Shown here in pieces: positions 18,546 to 28,115 of a stretch of 64,000 bases of DNA. Positions within the stretch are counted from its first letter, which is position 1; every line of letters starts with the position of its first letter. Below the pieces are notes generated by a model that made no database searches, had not been told where the DNA came from, and saw only the letters and a program-made list of their open reading frames with translations. Source of the stretch: Aerococcaceae bacterium DSM 111176 (GTDB taxonomy: Bacteria; Bacillota; Bacilli; Lactobacillales; Aerococcaceae); contig JACBXN010000012.1 in the NCBI GenBank assembly GCA_015863215.1, positions 62,001 through 126,000 of the forward strand, written 5' to 3'. A program made the position numbers and the translations under genes.

Positions 18546-18589
18546 TATAACTACTGTCAAGGAAAATAGAACGAAATGAGGCAAAGAAG

Positions 18590-19570
18590 ATGTCTAAGAT
18601 TGCATTATCTATTTTAAATTTAATTTCACGCTTCGAAGATGAAACTGAATTAGAAGCGATTAACCGTGCTACAGAATTAGTAAAAATTGTTGAAGAGTTG
18701 GGATATCAACGCTACTGGGTTGCAGAACATCATAATTACAGAGGCACCGTTGGTGCTGCGAATGATTTAATTATTCAACGTTTACTGGAAAACTCAGAAT
18801 CTATTCGAGTAGGAGCGGGTGGTGTGATGGTACCTAATCACATACCTTATCAAGTTGCGGAGCGTTTTGGAACATTAGATGTGATGTACCCAGGTCGTGT
18901 AGATTTAGGTTTAGGTCGCGCACCAGGTACTGATGAAAAGACGGCACAAATTTTACAAAAGAGTAAACCAACAACTGAAAATTATGAAGCTGTGATTGCG
19001 GAACTTCAAGGATACTTCCAAGAAGAAGACGATCAAGGTGAAATTATTGCTTATCCTGGAGTAGGTCGCAATGTACCTTTATTTGTGCTAGGAAGTTCGT
19101 TATCTTCTGCAAAAACGGCTGCAAAATTGGGATTACCTTATGCTTTTGCAGGTCATATGGCACCTTACTATATTGATGAGGCAATCGAGTTATACCGGGA
19201 AGAGTTTCAGCCTAGCAGATATTTAAGCGAACCGCACTTCATTTTAACGATTTTAGGAATCGCAGCAGAAAATAAGGACGAAGCGCAGGTGATTTATCAA
19301 GCGACGTTACAACAATCAACGTCTAGCCCTAATAATGAACAAAATGCGAATACAAATTACTTTAATCAATTGACATCTGTTCAAAAATCAATGATTGAAT
19401 CAAAAATGGGCTTAAAAGCAATCGGAGATCCATCAGAGATTGAACGCCAAGTTGAAGAAATTAATACGAAATATCGTCCTGATGAATTAATGATTGTGAC
19501 TCCTTTAGCCTCAATTGAACAATTAAGAGTAAGTTTCAAAATTTTTGCTGATATTTTAGACCAAAAATAG
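18590..19570 (+). CDS. LLM-class flavin-dependent oxidoreductase (luciferase-like)
   Basis: Bacterial-luciferase-like TIM-barrel monooxygenase, 326 residues, using reduced FMN; substrate unknown. Seen: N-terminal SILNLISRF, RYWVAEHHNYRGTVGAA with the family's AEHH motif, RVGAGGVMVPNHIPYQVAE, TLDVMYPGRVDLGLGRAPG, and GSSLSSAKTAAKLGLPYAFA. These match the MsnO8/YwcH-type subgroup. Thirteen bases separate it from ymdB, so it probably heads the long ymdB-mutS-mutL-msrB-ruvAB transcript. In related genomes recA and rny are common neighbours of ymdB; here this monooxygenase takes that place. Confidence 0.88.
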   Translation: MSKIALSILNLISRFEDETELEAINRATELVKIVEELGYQRYWVAEHHNYRGTVGAANDLIIQRLLENSESIRVGAGGVMVPNHIPYQVAERFGTLDVMYPGRVDLGLGRAPGTDEKTAQILQKSKPTTENYEAVIAELQGYFQEEDDQGEIIAYPGVGRNVPLFVLGSSLSSAKTAAKLGLPYAFAGHMAPYYIDEAIELYREEFQPSRYLSEPHFILTILGIAAENKDEAQVIYQATLQQSTSSPNNEQNANTNYFNQLTSVQKSMIESKMGLKAIGDPSEIERQVEEINTKYRPDELMIVTPLASIEQLRVSFKIFADILDQK

Positions 19571-19583
19571 AAAGAGTAATGTA

Positions 19584-20363
19584 ATGAGAATCATAGTCAT
19601 TGGTGATATTGTCGGAAATGCTGGTAAACGGGCGATTGAAACCCTTTTAGGATCAGTTAAACAAGAGTATAGACCCCAATTAACGATTGTTAATGGGGAA
19701 AATATTGCAAATGGGCGAGGAATTACCCTGTCAGATTATAAATGGTTATTAGGTCAAGGAGTGGATGTCGTCACTTTAGGTAACCATGCTTTTGATAATC
19801 GAGAAATATATTCATTCATAAATGAAGCAAAAGTTTTAGTTAGACCTTGGAATATGGCCACAGATACACCAGGAAAAGGTGTCCACTATATTAAAATTAA
19901 CCAACATGAAATTGCGGTCATCAATTTATTAGGTATTTCTTTTATGAAAAATGAGATTGATCCTTTTGAATTTATGAATGAAAAAATCCAAGAAGTCAAA
20001 CAAAGGACGAACAATATTATTATTGATTTTCATGCAGAATCAACGAGTGAAAAACAAGCGATGGGTTACTGGTTAGACGGGCAAGTCTCATTTGTTTATG
20101 GAACGCATACACATGTTCAGACAAATGATGCGCGAATTTTACCTCAAGGAACGGGTTATATGACAGACGTAGGTATGACTGGGGCAGTTGAAAGTGTCAT
20201 CGGCTTTCAAGTGTCAGATGTCGTAGAACGATTTGTTAATAATCCGATGCAAAGACTAAGTGTGGAAGATGAAGGGAAAACGGCTCTTAGAGGTGTTCTC
20301 TTTGAAATTGATGCCAATTCAAGTAAAGTGAAGAATATCAAACCCATTAATTTAGAAATTTAA
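19584..20363 (+). CDS. ymdB: YmdB family metallophosphoesterase
   Basis: Di-metal phosphodiesterase of 259 residues; the B. subtilis member hydrolyses 2',3'-cyclic nucleotides and affects biofilm and motility decisions. Seen motifs in order: GDIVGNAG, NGENIANGRG, TLGNHAFDNREI, IIDFHAESTSEK and YGTHTHVQTND, which together provide all metal ligands; GYMTDVGMTG follows. The start at 19584 is preceded by AAAGAG only, a weak site, consistent with coupling to the gene before it. Its stop lies 17 bases before mutS. Confidence 0.93.
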   Translation: MRIIVIGDIVGNAGKRAIETLLGSVKQEYRPQLTIVNGENIANGRGITLSDYKWLLGQGVDVVTLGNHAFDNREIYSFINEAKVLVRPWNMATDTPGKGVHYIKINQHEIAVINLLGISFMKNEIDPFEFMNEKIQEVKQRTNNIIIDFHAESTSEKQAMGYWLDGQVSFVYGTHTHVQTNDARILPQGTGYMTDVGMTGAVESVIGFQVSDVVERFVNNPMQRLSVEDEGKTALRGVLFEIDANSSKVKNIKPINLEI

Positions 20364-20380
20364 TTAGATTAGGTGAATAC

Positions 20381-22927
20381 ATGACAAAAAAACAAACACC
20401 GATGATGGAACAATATAACGCGATCAAAGAAAAGTATCCTGATGCTTTTCTTTTCTTTCGTTTAGGAGATTTTTACGAATTATTTAACGAAGATGCCGTC
20501 GAAGCATCTAGAATTTTAGAAATTACTTTAACATCACGCAATAAAAATGCGGATAACCCGACACCAATGGCTGGTGTCCCATATCATTCGGCAACCGAGT
20601 ATATTAAACGCTTAATTGCTGAAGGGCATAAAGTAGCGATTTGTGAGCAAGTTGAAGACCCGAAATTAACCAAAGGGATGGTTAAGCGTGAAGTAGTTCG
20701 CGTTGTAACACCTGGGACAATTTTGGAAGAGGATGCTATTGCCAGTAAAGAAAATAATTACTTAGCATCCCTACATCAAGGTAAGAGTGGCTACGTTTTA
20801 ATTTATGGTGATTTATCAACGGGTGAAATTCATTTAACAAACCATACTAATTGGGAACAAATTCGCAATGAAATTCAAACCATTAATCCGAGTGAAGTGA
20901 TTGTCGATGGTAGTTTATCTGAAAGTGACGAACAAGAATTAAGAGAACGTGTCCCAGCATATTATTCATCGGTTAAACCGGTTGAACAAAATCAACAAAC
21001 TCAGTGGCAAATGGATAACCCAACAAAGGATGAGCGATCAGCTTTAAATCAGTATGTCGCTTATATCGAGAGTGTTCAATTCCAAGCAATTGATCACCTG
21101 CAACCCGTTAACCGATATGCTTTAAATGATTTCCTCCAAATGAATCATTATGCTAAAGCACAATTGGAACTGACAAAGTCCCTTCGAACTCAGCGTAAAA
21201 AAGGGAGTTTATTGTGGCTGTTAGATAAAACTAAAACAGCAATGGGTGGGCGTTTACTTCATCAATGGCTTGAGAAACCATTAATGAACCGCGAAGAAAT
21301 TATAAACCGTCACGAAAGAGTGAGTTTACTCAAAAATCATTTCTTTGAGCGTGTTGATTTAGTCTCATTACTCGATAACGTTTATGACTTAGAACGATTA
21401 GTGACTAAAGTCAGTCTTAAAACAGCGAGTGCGCGTGATGTCAATCAACTACTCTTTTCGTTGGAACAAATTCCAAGTATCAATCACATTTTAGAGGTGA
21501 TTGAACCTGAGAGTAACTATTTCAAACAATTAGATGAATTGACACAATTACGCGATCTAATTGCAGGGGCAATCGCAGATGAACCACCTATTTCAGTAAC
21601 AGAAGGCGATATTATTCGTGATGGCTACAATGAGGATTTAGACCGTTACCGCGATGCTTTAAATAATGGGCAACAATGGTTAGCAGAATTACAGCAACGT
21701 GAACGTGAACGAACAGGTCTTAAAACGCTAAAGGTTGGGTTTAATAAAGTCTTTGGTTATTATATTGAAATCAGTCGACTGCAAGCAGCCGAGTTTGATG
21801 ATCCAAGATATAACCGTAAACAAACTTTAGCCAATTCAGAACGTTATATAACCGATGAATTGAAAGAAATCGAAACAACTATTTTAGAAGCTCAAGAAAA
21901 AGCAGCGAATTTAGAATATGAATTATTCGTTGATTTACGTGATCAAATTACTGTTTTTGACGACAAACTACAAATCTTAGCAAAAAGTATTGCTGCCTTA
22001 GATATTTATTGTAATTTTGCAGCTATAAGTGAAGAGGAAAATTATGTTCGAGCGGCAATTGCGGAAGATAAGCATCAATTAAATTTAATAAATAGCCGCC
22101 ATCCGGTTGTTGAACGGTTAATTGGACAAAGTGAGTTTGTTGCGAATGATTTGACGATAACTCCGGATAACTATATATTACTGTTAACCGGCCCGAATAT
22201 GTCTGGTAAGAGTACATTTATGAGACAAATTGCCTATGCGGTAATATTAAATCAAATTGGATGTTTTGTTCCTGCAGATGAAGCAACACTACCAATCATA
22301 GATAAAATATTTACTCGTATCGGTAGTTCGGATGATATTTCAACTGGACAATCAACGTTTATGGTTGAGATGATGGAATCAAATGTTGCGCTGCAGGAAG
22401 CAACCAGTCACAGTTTATTATTATTTGATGAAATTGGACGAGGGACTGCAACCTATGATGGGATGGCCTTGGCACAAGGAATTATTGAATATACAGCTAA
22501 GCATGTTCAAGCATTGACCGTGTTTTCAACCCATTACCATGAATTAACTGATCTAGCCAATAAAATAGAGACTGTTTCCAATATTCATGTTGGCGCCACC
22601 GAACAAGATGGGGAATTAATTTTCCTTTACCGTATTTTAGACGGTCCAGCGGATAAGAGTTACGGAATCCATGTAGCGAAATTAGCAGGACTTCCAACAG
22701 AATTAATTATTAACAGTCAACATATTTTAACTGATTTGGAAGATAAGGCCCGTCAACCATTGGTCAATGAACAATTATCACTATTCGAAGAAAAAACAGC
22801 TCAACCAGAGATGACTGCCAATTATCAAGATGTCATTGAACAATTACAAAATGTCAATATCAATACAATGACACCAATGGAAGCAATGAATATTTTATAT
22901 GATTTAGTTGTAAAGGTAAGTGAATAG
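20381..22927 (+). CDS. mutS: DNA mismatch repair protein MutS
   Basis: Recognises mismatches and recruits MutL; 848 residues, normal length. Seen: N-terminal mismatch-binding domain with FFRLGDFYELFNEDA (the Phe-x-Glu wedge), connector and lever domains, the ATPase with Walker A GPNMSGKST (residues 604-612), LLFDEIGRGTATYDG and THYHEL. Near the C-terminus QLSLF (798-802) is a beta-clamp binding pentapeptide. Followed by mutL after 45 bases. Confidence 0.98.
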   Translation: MTKKQTPMMEQYNAIKEKYPDAFLFFRLGDFYELFNEDAVEASRILEITLTSRNKNADNPTPMAGVPYHSATEYIKRLIAEGHKVAICEQVEDPKLTKGMVKREVVRVVTPGTILEEDAIASKENNYLASLHQGKSGYVLIYGDLSTGEIHLTNHTNWEQIRNEIQTINPSEVIVDGSLSESDEQELRERVPAYYSSVKPVEQNQQTQWQMDNPTKDERSALNQYVAYIESVQFQAIDHLQPVNRYALNDFLQMNHYAKAQLELTKSLRTQRKKGSLLWLLDKTKTAMGGRLLHQWLEKPLMNREEIINRHERVSLLKNHFFERVDLVSLLDNVYDLERLVTKVSLKTASARDVNQLLFSLEQIPSINHILEVIEPESNYFKQLDELTQLRDLIAGAIADEPPISVTEGDIIRDGYNEDLDRYRDALNNGQQWLAELQQRERERTGLKTLKVGFNKVFGYYIEISRLQAAEFDDPRYNRKQTLANSERYITDELKEIETTILEAQEKAANLEYELFVDLRDQITVFDDKLQILAKSIAALDIYCNFAAISEEENYVRAAIAEDKHQLNLINSRHPVVERLIGQSEFVANDLTITPDNYILLLTGPNMSGKSTFMRQIAYAVILNQIGCFVPADEATLPIIDKIFTRIGSSDDISTGQSTFMVEMMESNVALQEATSHSLLLFDEIGRGTATYDGMALAQGIIEYTAKHVQALTVFSTHYHELTDLANKIETVSNIHVGATEQDGELIFLYRILDGPADKSYGIHVAKLAGLPTELIINSQHILTDLEDKARQPLVNEQLSLFEEKTAQPEMTANYQDVIEQLQNVNINTMTPMEAMNILYDLVVKVSE

Positions 22928-22972
22928 TTAGCGTATTTCTAGAATACAAATCAAGAGAAAGGAGGTAGAGAA

Positions 22973-24883
22973 ATGGCTAAAATTAAACAAATGGAAGATG
23001 CATTAGCCAATCAAATTGCAGCAGGGGAAGTCGTTGAACGACCTTCTTCAGTTGTGAAAGAATTAGTTGAAAATGCCATTGATGCAGGATCAACAATGGT
23101 GACAATTGAATTGTTAGATGCTGGAATCCAGCAGATTAAGGTCATTGATAATGGCGAAGGAATGGCTCCGGAAGATTTAAGAATGGCCACTTTACCTCAC
23201 GCAACGTCCAAAATATACAACATCCATGATTTATTTAATATTCATTCATTAGGATTTCGAGGCGAGGCATTAGCAAGTATTGGGTCTGTTTCAAAATTGA
23301 CATTAGAGTCAACTCAAAACGATGCTGAATCTGGATATGCCGTTTTAGTTGAAGGGTCAAAAATCGTTGAAGAAACGAAGACAAAGGCACGTAAAGGGAC
23401 GACTATTACAGTCGATAGTTTGTTTTACAATACACCTGCTCGCCTGAAACATTTGAAGACCATTCAAACAGAATTGAAACATACAGTGACATTCATTCAA
23501 AATATATCACTCGCTTATCCTGAGATTCGCTTTACTTTATTCAATGATGGAAATCGTTTATTCTATACTACAGGGACGAATCAATTGCAGCAGACCATTG
23601 CCAATGTCTATTCACCAGCAATTGCGCGTCAATTAATACCAATTGAAGGAGAGTCATTAGATTTCAAAGTGACTGGATTTATTTCTCCTCCTCAAATCAC
23701 AAGAACGAGTAAACAATACATTCATTGGATGATTAATAATCGTCCGATTAAGAGTATTGTCCTAGATAAAATCTTACTGAAAGCTTATGGTCGTCAATTA
23801 ATGATTGGCCGCTACCCATTAACCGTGATTAATATTGACCTGGATCCACGTTTAGTTGACGTCAATGTTCATCCAACAAAACAGACAGTACGGTTAAGTA
23901 AAGAGGAAGAATTAGGCGTTTTATTAGATGAAATTGTGACAGCTTATTTAAGAGAAATCAATCCTATCCCAGAAGTGGATGTCGCAGATATTCAAACGAC
24001 TAAAAAGCCAAAAGAAATCGCTGAGTCTGTTCCATTTAAATTTGATTATAAACCGCAAATGACGGATGATGAGGAAAGAATTCCAGGCCAATTTAATCGC
24101 GACTCACTTCAAGAGGCGTTAGGTCAACAACAGGTAACTTCAGATGAAGAAGTAGTGCCAAGAGCTGAGACTGCGGGATCTGATGATTTCCAACCACAAA
24201 ATGAAGTGGTCGAGGAAATCCCTGAGTCATTCGAGCGGACAAATGCTGTGAAGCCAACAAATTCAAAAAGCCATGTTGATTTTCATGCCTTGCGTTATGT
24301 GGGGCAAATTCATGGAACCTATTTAGTGGCTGAATCAGAATCTGGTTTCTTCTTAATTGACCAACATGCTGCTCAAGAACGAATAAGGTATGAGCAATTG
24401 ATGGATGATCAACCTGAAACACATCATCAACAACAGTTATTAATTCCGATTATTTTAGAATTTAGCCCTTCAGAAATGATTTCAATTGAGGAAATACTCA
24501 CTAATTTGGCAAATGTGGGAATACAAATTACTCAATTTTCACCCACAAGCTATCAATTAGACCAATATCCAAATTGGATTGAAAATAGAGATGTCGAAAA
24601 GGTAGTCCGTGAACTCATTGAACTGATGATAGAACAACCTGATTTTACAGTGCCCCAGTATTTGGAAGCCGGAATTATTATGAATAGTTGCCGTGGAGCG
24701 ATTAAAGCGAATCATTACTTAGACGAACGACAAGCACAAGCATTGATTCGAGATATGGCTGATTTACAAGACCCCTATCATTGTCCACATGGTCGTCCAG
24801 TTTTTGTAGAATTTAATGAAACAACCATTGAAAAGTTATTTAAACGAATCCAAGACTCTCATTCGACAACGTTATATGATTAA
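22973..24883 (+). CDS. mutL: DNA mismatch repair protein MutL
   Basis: GHKL ATPase and latent endonuclease that nicks the new strand after MutS finds a mismatch; 636 residues. Seen: N-terminal [32 protein letters not shown] and [13 protein letters not shown]-binding motifs; a variable acidic linker at about residues 340-430; C-terminal metal-dependent nuclease motif DQHAAQE(x4)E starting at Asp463; [10 protein letters not shown] and CPHGRP. Presence of the nuclease motif means a MutH-independent pathway. Preceded by a near-perfect binding site GAAAGGAGG. Twelve bases before msrB. Confidence 0.98.
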   Translation: MAKIKQMEDALANQIAAGEVVERPSSVVKELVENAIDAGSTMVTIELLDAGIQQIKVIDNGEGMAPEDLRMATLPHATSKIYNIHDLFNIHSLGFRGEALASIGSVSKLTLESTQNDAESGYAVLVEGSKIVEETKTKARKGTTITVDSLFYNTPARLKHLKTIQTELKHTVTFIQNISLAYPEIRFTLFNDGNRLFYTTGTNQLQQTIANVYSPAIARQLIPIEGESLDFKVTGFISPPQITRTSKQYIHWMINNRPIKSIVLDKILLKAYGRQLMIGRYPLTVINIDLDPRLVDVNVHPTKQTVRLSKEEELGVLLDEIVTAYLREINPIPEVDVADIQTTKKPKEIAESVPFKFDYKPQMTDDEERIPGQFNRDSLQEALGQQQVTSDEEVVPRAETAGSDDFQPQNEVVEEIPESFERTNAVKPTNSKSHVDFHALRYVGQIHGTYLVAESESGFFLIDQHAAQERIRYEQLMDDQPETHHQQQLLIPIILEFSPSEMISIEEILTNLANVGIQITQFSPTSYQLDQYPNWIENRDVEKVVRELIELMIEQPDFTVPQYLEAGIIMNSCRGAIKANHYLDERQAQALIRDMADLQDPYHCPHGRPVFVEFNETTIEKLFKRIQDSHSTTLYD

Positions 24884-24894
24884 GGAGAATTATA

Positions 24895-25332
24895 ATGACA
24901 AACAATAAATATGAAGACAAAATTAAAGCATTAACGCCAGAACAATTCCACGTAACACAAGAAAGTGGTACAGAACGTGCTTACACTGGTGAATATGATG
25001 ATTTCTATGAAAAAGGGATTTACGTTGATATTGTTTCGGGTAAACCGCTTTTTTCAAGTGCGACAAAATATGATGCCGGTTGTGGTTGGCCATCATTTTC
25101 AAAACCAATCCAAGAGGAATCAGTCGTTGAATTAGCAGACTTAACATACGGCATGGTTCGTACGGAAGTACGTAGTGAAGATGCAGATACTCATTTAGGA
25201 CACGTATTCAATGATGGACCACAAGATCAAGGTGGATTACGTTATTGTATTAATTCAGCATCATTAAAATTTATTCCTTTTGATCAAATGGATGAATTAG
25301 GCTACGCTGATTTTAAAGGACATGTAGAATAA
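24895..25332 (+). CDS. msrB: Peptide-methionine (R)-S-oxide reductase
   Basis: Repairs methionine-R-sulfoxide in proteins with thioredoxin as donor; 145 residues. Seen: N-terminal [54 protein letters not shown] and the catalytic Cys118 in LRYCINS. The structural zinc CxxC pairs found in some MsrB proteins are absent. Inserted tightly between mutL and ruvA (one base between its stop and the ruvA ATG), so oxidative protein repair is co-transcribed with DNA repair here. Confidence 0.96.
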   Translation: MTNNKYEDKIKALTPEQFHVTQESGTERAYTGEYDDFYEKGIYVDIVSGKPLFSSATKYDAGCGWPSFSKPIQEESVVELADLTYGMVRTEVRSEDADTHLGHVFNDGPQDQGGLRYCINSASLKFIPFDQMDELGYADFKGHVE

Positions 25333-25333
25333 A

Positions 25334-25936
25334 ATGTATGAATTTATAGAAGGCACATTAGTTGGTATCGAGCCAACTTATATAGTAATAAATAATCAAG
25401 GATTAGGGTATAAAATTTTAACCCCTAATCCTTTTAAATGGTCAAGTCAATCAGATCAACACACACGTGTATACGTTGAATTAGTCGTTCGTGAAGATGC
25501 ACAGACATTATTTGGTTTTCTAACCCAAGATGAAAAAGACCTTTTCAATAAATTAACAACGGTTAAAGGGATTGGACCAAGAACCGCTTTATCTATCCTA
25601 GCACCGGGGGACCAAGCTGGATTAATTCAAGCCATTCAACAAGAGAATGTCTCTTATTTAACGAATTTCCCAGGTGTTGGGAAAAAGACAGCTCAACAAA
25701 TTATTTTAGACTTACAAGGTAAATTAGATGAAGTGGAAAGTATAGCATCGGTAACGACGGCACAAACAACAGCTGATTCTCGAATGCCAGAAATTTTACA
25801 ACAAACCAAAGAAGCCCTAACGGGATTAGGTTATTCACAACGCGAAGTGACAAGCATTCAAAAACAACTAAAAGAGCATACTTTTGCCGACACGCAAGAA
25901 GCATTAAGTCATGCCTTAAAATTATTAGTGAAATAG
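25334..25936 (+). CDS. ruvA: Holliday junction branch migration protein RuvA
   Basis: Binds four-way DNA junctions and loads RuvB; 200 residues. Seen: N-terminal OB fold (MYEFIEGTLVGIEPTYIVI, GLGYKILTP), the acidic-pin region, two helix-hairpin-helix motifs (VKGIGPRTALSIL and FPGVGKKTAQQIILDL), and the C-terminal RuvB-contact domain (EALTGLGYSQREV). The ATG follows the msrB stop by one base. Confidence 0.97.
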   Translation: MYEFIEGTLVGIEPTYIVINNQGLGYKILTPNPFKWSSQSDQHTRVYVELVVREDAQTLFGFLTQDEKDLFNKLTTVKGIGPRTALSILAPGDQAGLIQAIQQENVSYLTNFPGVGKKTAQQIILDLQGKLDEVESIASVTTAQTTADSRMPEILQQTKEALTGLGYSQREVTSIQKQLKEHTFADTQEALSHALKLLVK

Positions 25937-25951
25937 TGAGGAGGGGGATTA

Positions 25952-26977
25952 TTGGAAGAGGAACGTTTAATAACCAATCAAGAATTACCTGAAGATGCTT
26001 TATTGGAAACGAATTTCAGTTTAAGACCCCAGTATTTAAGAGAATATATTGGTCAAGAAAAGATTAAACATAATCTGAGTATTTATATTCAAGCAGCCTT
26101 GGAGCGTGAGGAAGCTTTAGACCATGTCTTATTATTTGGCCCTCCAGGACTGGGTAAAACCACCTTAGCTATGGTCATTGCTAACGAATTAGGCGTAGGT
26201 ATTCAAACAACGAGTGGACCTGCTATTGAACGTCCAGGAGACTTATTGGCATTACTGAATGAGTTAAAGGCGGGGGATATTTTATTTATTGATGAAATTC
26301 ACCGGATGCCTCGAGTTGTTGAAGAGGTCCTTTATTCAGCGATGGAAGATTTTTATGTGGATATTATCATTGGCCAAGGACAAACGAGTCAGCCGATCCA
26401 TTTTGAATTACCACCATTTACACTGATTGGTGCGACAACAAGGGCCGGAATGTTATCACAACCATTAAGAGACCGATTCGGTATTATTTCAAATTTAGAA
26501 TATTATACGCATGACGAATTGCAGTTAATCGTTAGTCGGACGTCAGATATTTTCGATACTGAAATTAATGAGCAAGCTTCACTAGAAATTGCGCGCCGTT
26601 CAAGAGGAACACCGCGTATTGCTAACCGTATTTTAAGACGAGTCCGTGATGTGGCTCAAGTGTCTGGGGAAGGAATAATCACCCGGTCGCTCGCAGATGA
26701 AGCGCTCAAAATGATGGATATTGATCATGAAGGATTGGATCAAACTGACCGTCAAATTCTGAGAACAATGATTGAAATGTATCAAGGTGGACCTGTTGGG
26801 TTAAATACAATCGCCGTTAACATTAGCGAAGATGTAACCACCGTAGAAGATATGTATGAGCCATTTTTACTACAAAAAGGCTTTTTAAAGAGAACTTTAC
26901 GTGGCCGGATGGTGACGCCAGCGGCTTACGAACATTTAGGATATCCACTCCCAAATGTAGATGGAAAGGACGCATGA
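25952..26977 (+). CDS. ruvB: Holliday junction branch migration ATPase RuvB
   Basis: AAA+ motor that drives branch migration on RuvA-bound junctions; 341 residues. Seen: [17 protein letters not shown], Walker A GPPGLGKT (63-70), the RuvB-specific [11 protein letters not shown], Walker [11 protein letters not shown], sensor [18 protein letters not shown], and a C-terminal winged helix ending with [13 protein letters not shown]. The start is TTG at 25952 behind GAGGAGGGGG; no ATG is available nearby. The ruvB stop lies two bases before the queA ATG. Confidence 0.97.
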   Translation: MEEERLITNQELPEDALLETNFSLRPQYLREYIGQEKIKHNLSIYIQAALEREEALDHVLLFGPPGLGKTTLAMVIANELGVGIQTTSGPAIERPGDLLALLNELKAGDILFIDEIHRMPRVVEEVLYSAMEDFYVDIIIGQGQTSQPIHFELPPFTLIGATTRAGMLSQPLRDRFGIISNLEYYTHDELQLIVSRTSDIFDTEINEQASLEIARRSRGTPRIANRILRRVRDVAQVSGEGIITRSLADEALKMMDIDHEGLDQTDRQILRTMIEMYQGGPVGLNTIAVNISEDVTTVEDMYEPFLLQKGFLKRTLRGRMVTPAAYEHLGYPLPNVDGKDA

Positions 26978-26978
26978 T

Positions 26979-28010
26979 ATGTATACAACGAAAGATTTTG
27001 ATTTTTATTTACCCGAGGAATTAATTGCACAAACTCCATTAGAGGATCGTAGTGCATCTAAATTACTCGTATTAAATCGTGAAGATGATAAAGTAGCAGA
27101 TACTGATTTTAAACATGTATTAGACTATTTAGAACCAGGTGATGCCCTGGTTGTTAACGAAACACGAGTAATTCCAGCACGTATTTTTGGTGTTAAGCCA
27201 GATACTGGCGCTCATATTGAAGTATTACTCTTAAATAATACAGAGGGAGACAAATGGGAAACACTGGTTAAACCTGGAAAACGCGCTAAAGTTGGGACAG
27301 AACTTTCTTTTGGTGACGGTAAACTAAAAGCTACTGTTACAGAAAGATTGGAACATGGTGGCCGAATTATTGAATTTGATTATGAAGGGATTTTCTTGGA
27401 GGTATTAGAATCTTTAGGTGAAATGCCATTACCTCCATATATTAAAGAAAAATTGGATGACCCCGATCGTTATCAAACGATTTATGCCAAAGAAAATGGA
27501 TCAGCCGCTGCTCCAACTGCAGGCTTACATTTTACACCTGAATTATTTAAACAAGCGGAAGAGAAGGGCATTGATATCATTCCTTTAGTTCTACATGTTG
27601 GTTTAGGTACATTTAGACCAGTATCCGTCGATAATTTAGAGGATCATGCGATGCATTCTGAATTTTACTCATTATCACCAGATAGTGCTGAGAGAATTAA
27701 TGCAGTTAAAGAGCGTGGTGGTAAAATTACAGCAGTGGGTACAACAAGTGTTCGTACACTGGAAACCATTGCGAATAATCATTATGGGGAAATTGTAGCT
27801 GATTCTGGTTGGACAGATATTTTTATTACACCAGGCTACGAATTTAAAGCAGTGGATCATTTAATCACTAATTTCCATTTACCACAATCGACACTAGTTA
27901 TGTTAGTTTCCGCATTTTATAACCGCGATGCAATCCTTAAAGGATACAATCATGCAGTAGAAGAGAAATACCGCTTCTTTAGTTTTGGAGATGCGATGAT
28001 TATCCTATAA
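26979..28010 (+). CDS. queA: S-adenosylmethionine:tRNA ribosyltransferase-isomerase
   Basis: Adds the cyclopentene-epoxide precursor ring to preQ1 in tRNA during queuosine synthesis; 343 residues. Seen: [81 protein letters not shown] and [15 protein letters not shown], all hallmarks of QueA. Start 26979 has GAAAGGA upstream; the frame extends to an ATG at 26961 inside ruvB. The ruvB-queA linkage is conserved, but the usual tgt partner is not next to it here. Confidence 0.97.
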   Translation: MYTTKDFDFYLPEELIAQTPLEDRSASKLLVLNREDDKVADTDFKHVLDYLEPGDALVVNETRVIPARIFGVKPDTGAHIEVLLLNNTEGDKWETLVKPGKRAKVGTELSFGDGKLKATVTERLEHGGRIIEFDYEGIFLEVLESLGEMPLPPYIKEKLDDPDRYQTIYAKENGSAAAPTAGLHFTPELFKQAEEKGIDIIPLVLHVGLGTFRPVSVDNLEDHAMHSEFYSLSPDSAERINAVKERGGKITAVGTTSVRTLETIANNHYGEIVADSGWTDIFITPGYEFKAVDHLITNFHLPQSTLVMLVSAFYNRDAILKGYNHAVEEKYRFFSFGDAMIIL

Positions 28011-28025
28011 TTCATTGGTATAATA

Positions 28026-28058
28026 AAGGGGCGATGTGCACACATCGTCCTTATTTTA
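28026..28058 (+). terminator. Terminator after queA
   Basis: GGCGATGT / ACATCGTC stem extended by AAGG/CTT with one bulge, then TATTTTATT. Confidence 0.75.
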
Positions 28059-28079
28059 TTGCAATAACTAATATATAAT
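28051..28079 (+). promoter_or_regulatory. Candidate dnaE promoter
   Basis: Perfect TATAAT at 28074-28079; -35 TTATTT with a 17-bp spacer is weak. Confidence 0.45.
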
Positions 28080-28115
28080 AAATATATCAAATATCTTTAT
28101 GAAAGGAGTGAGAGC

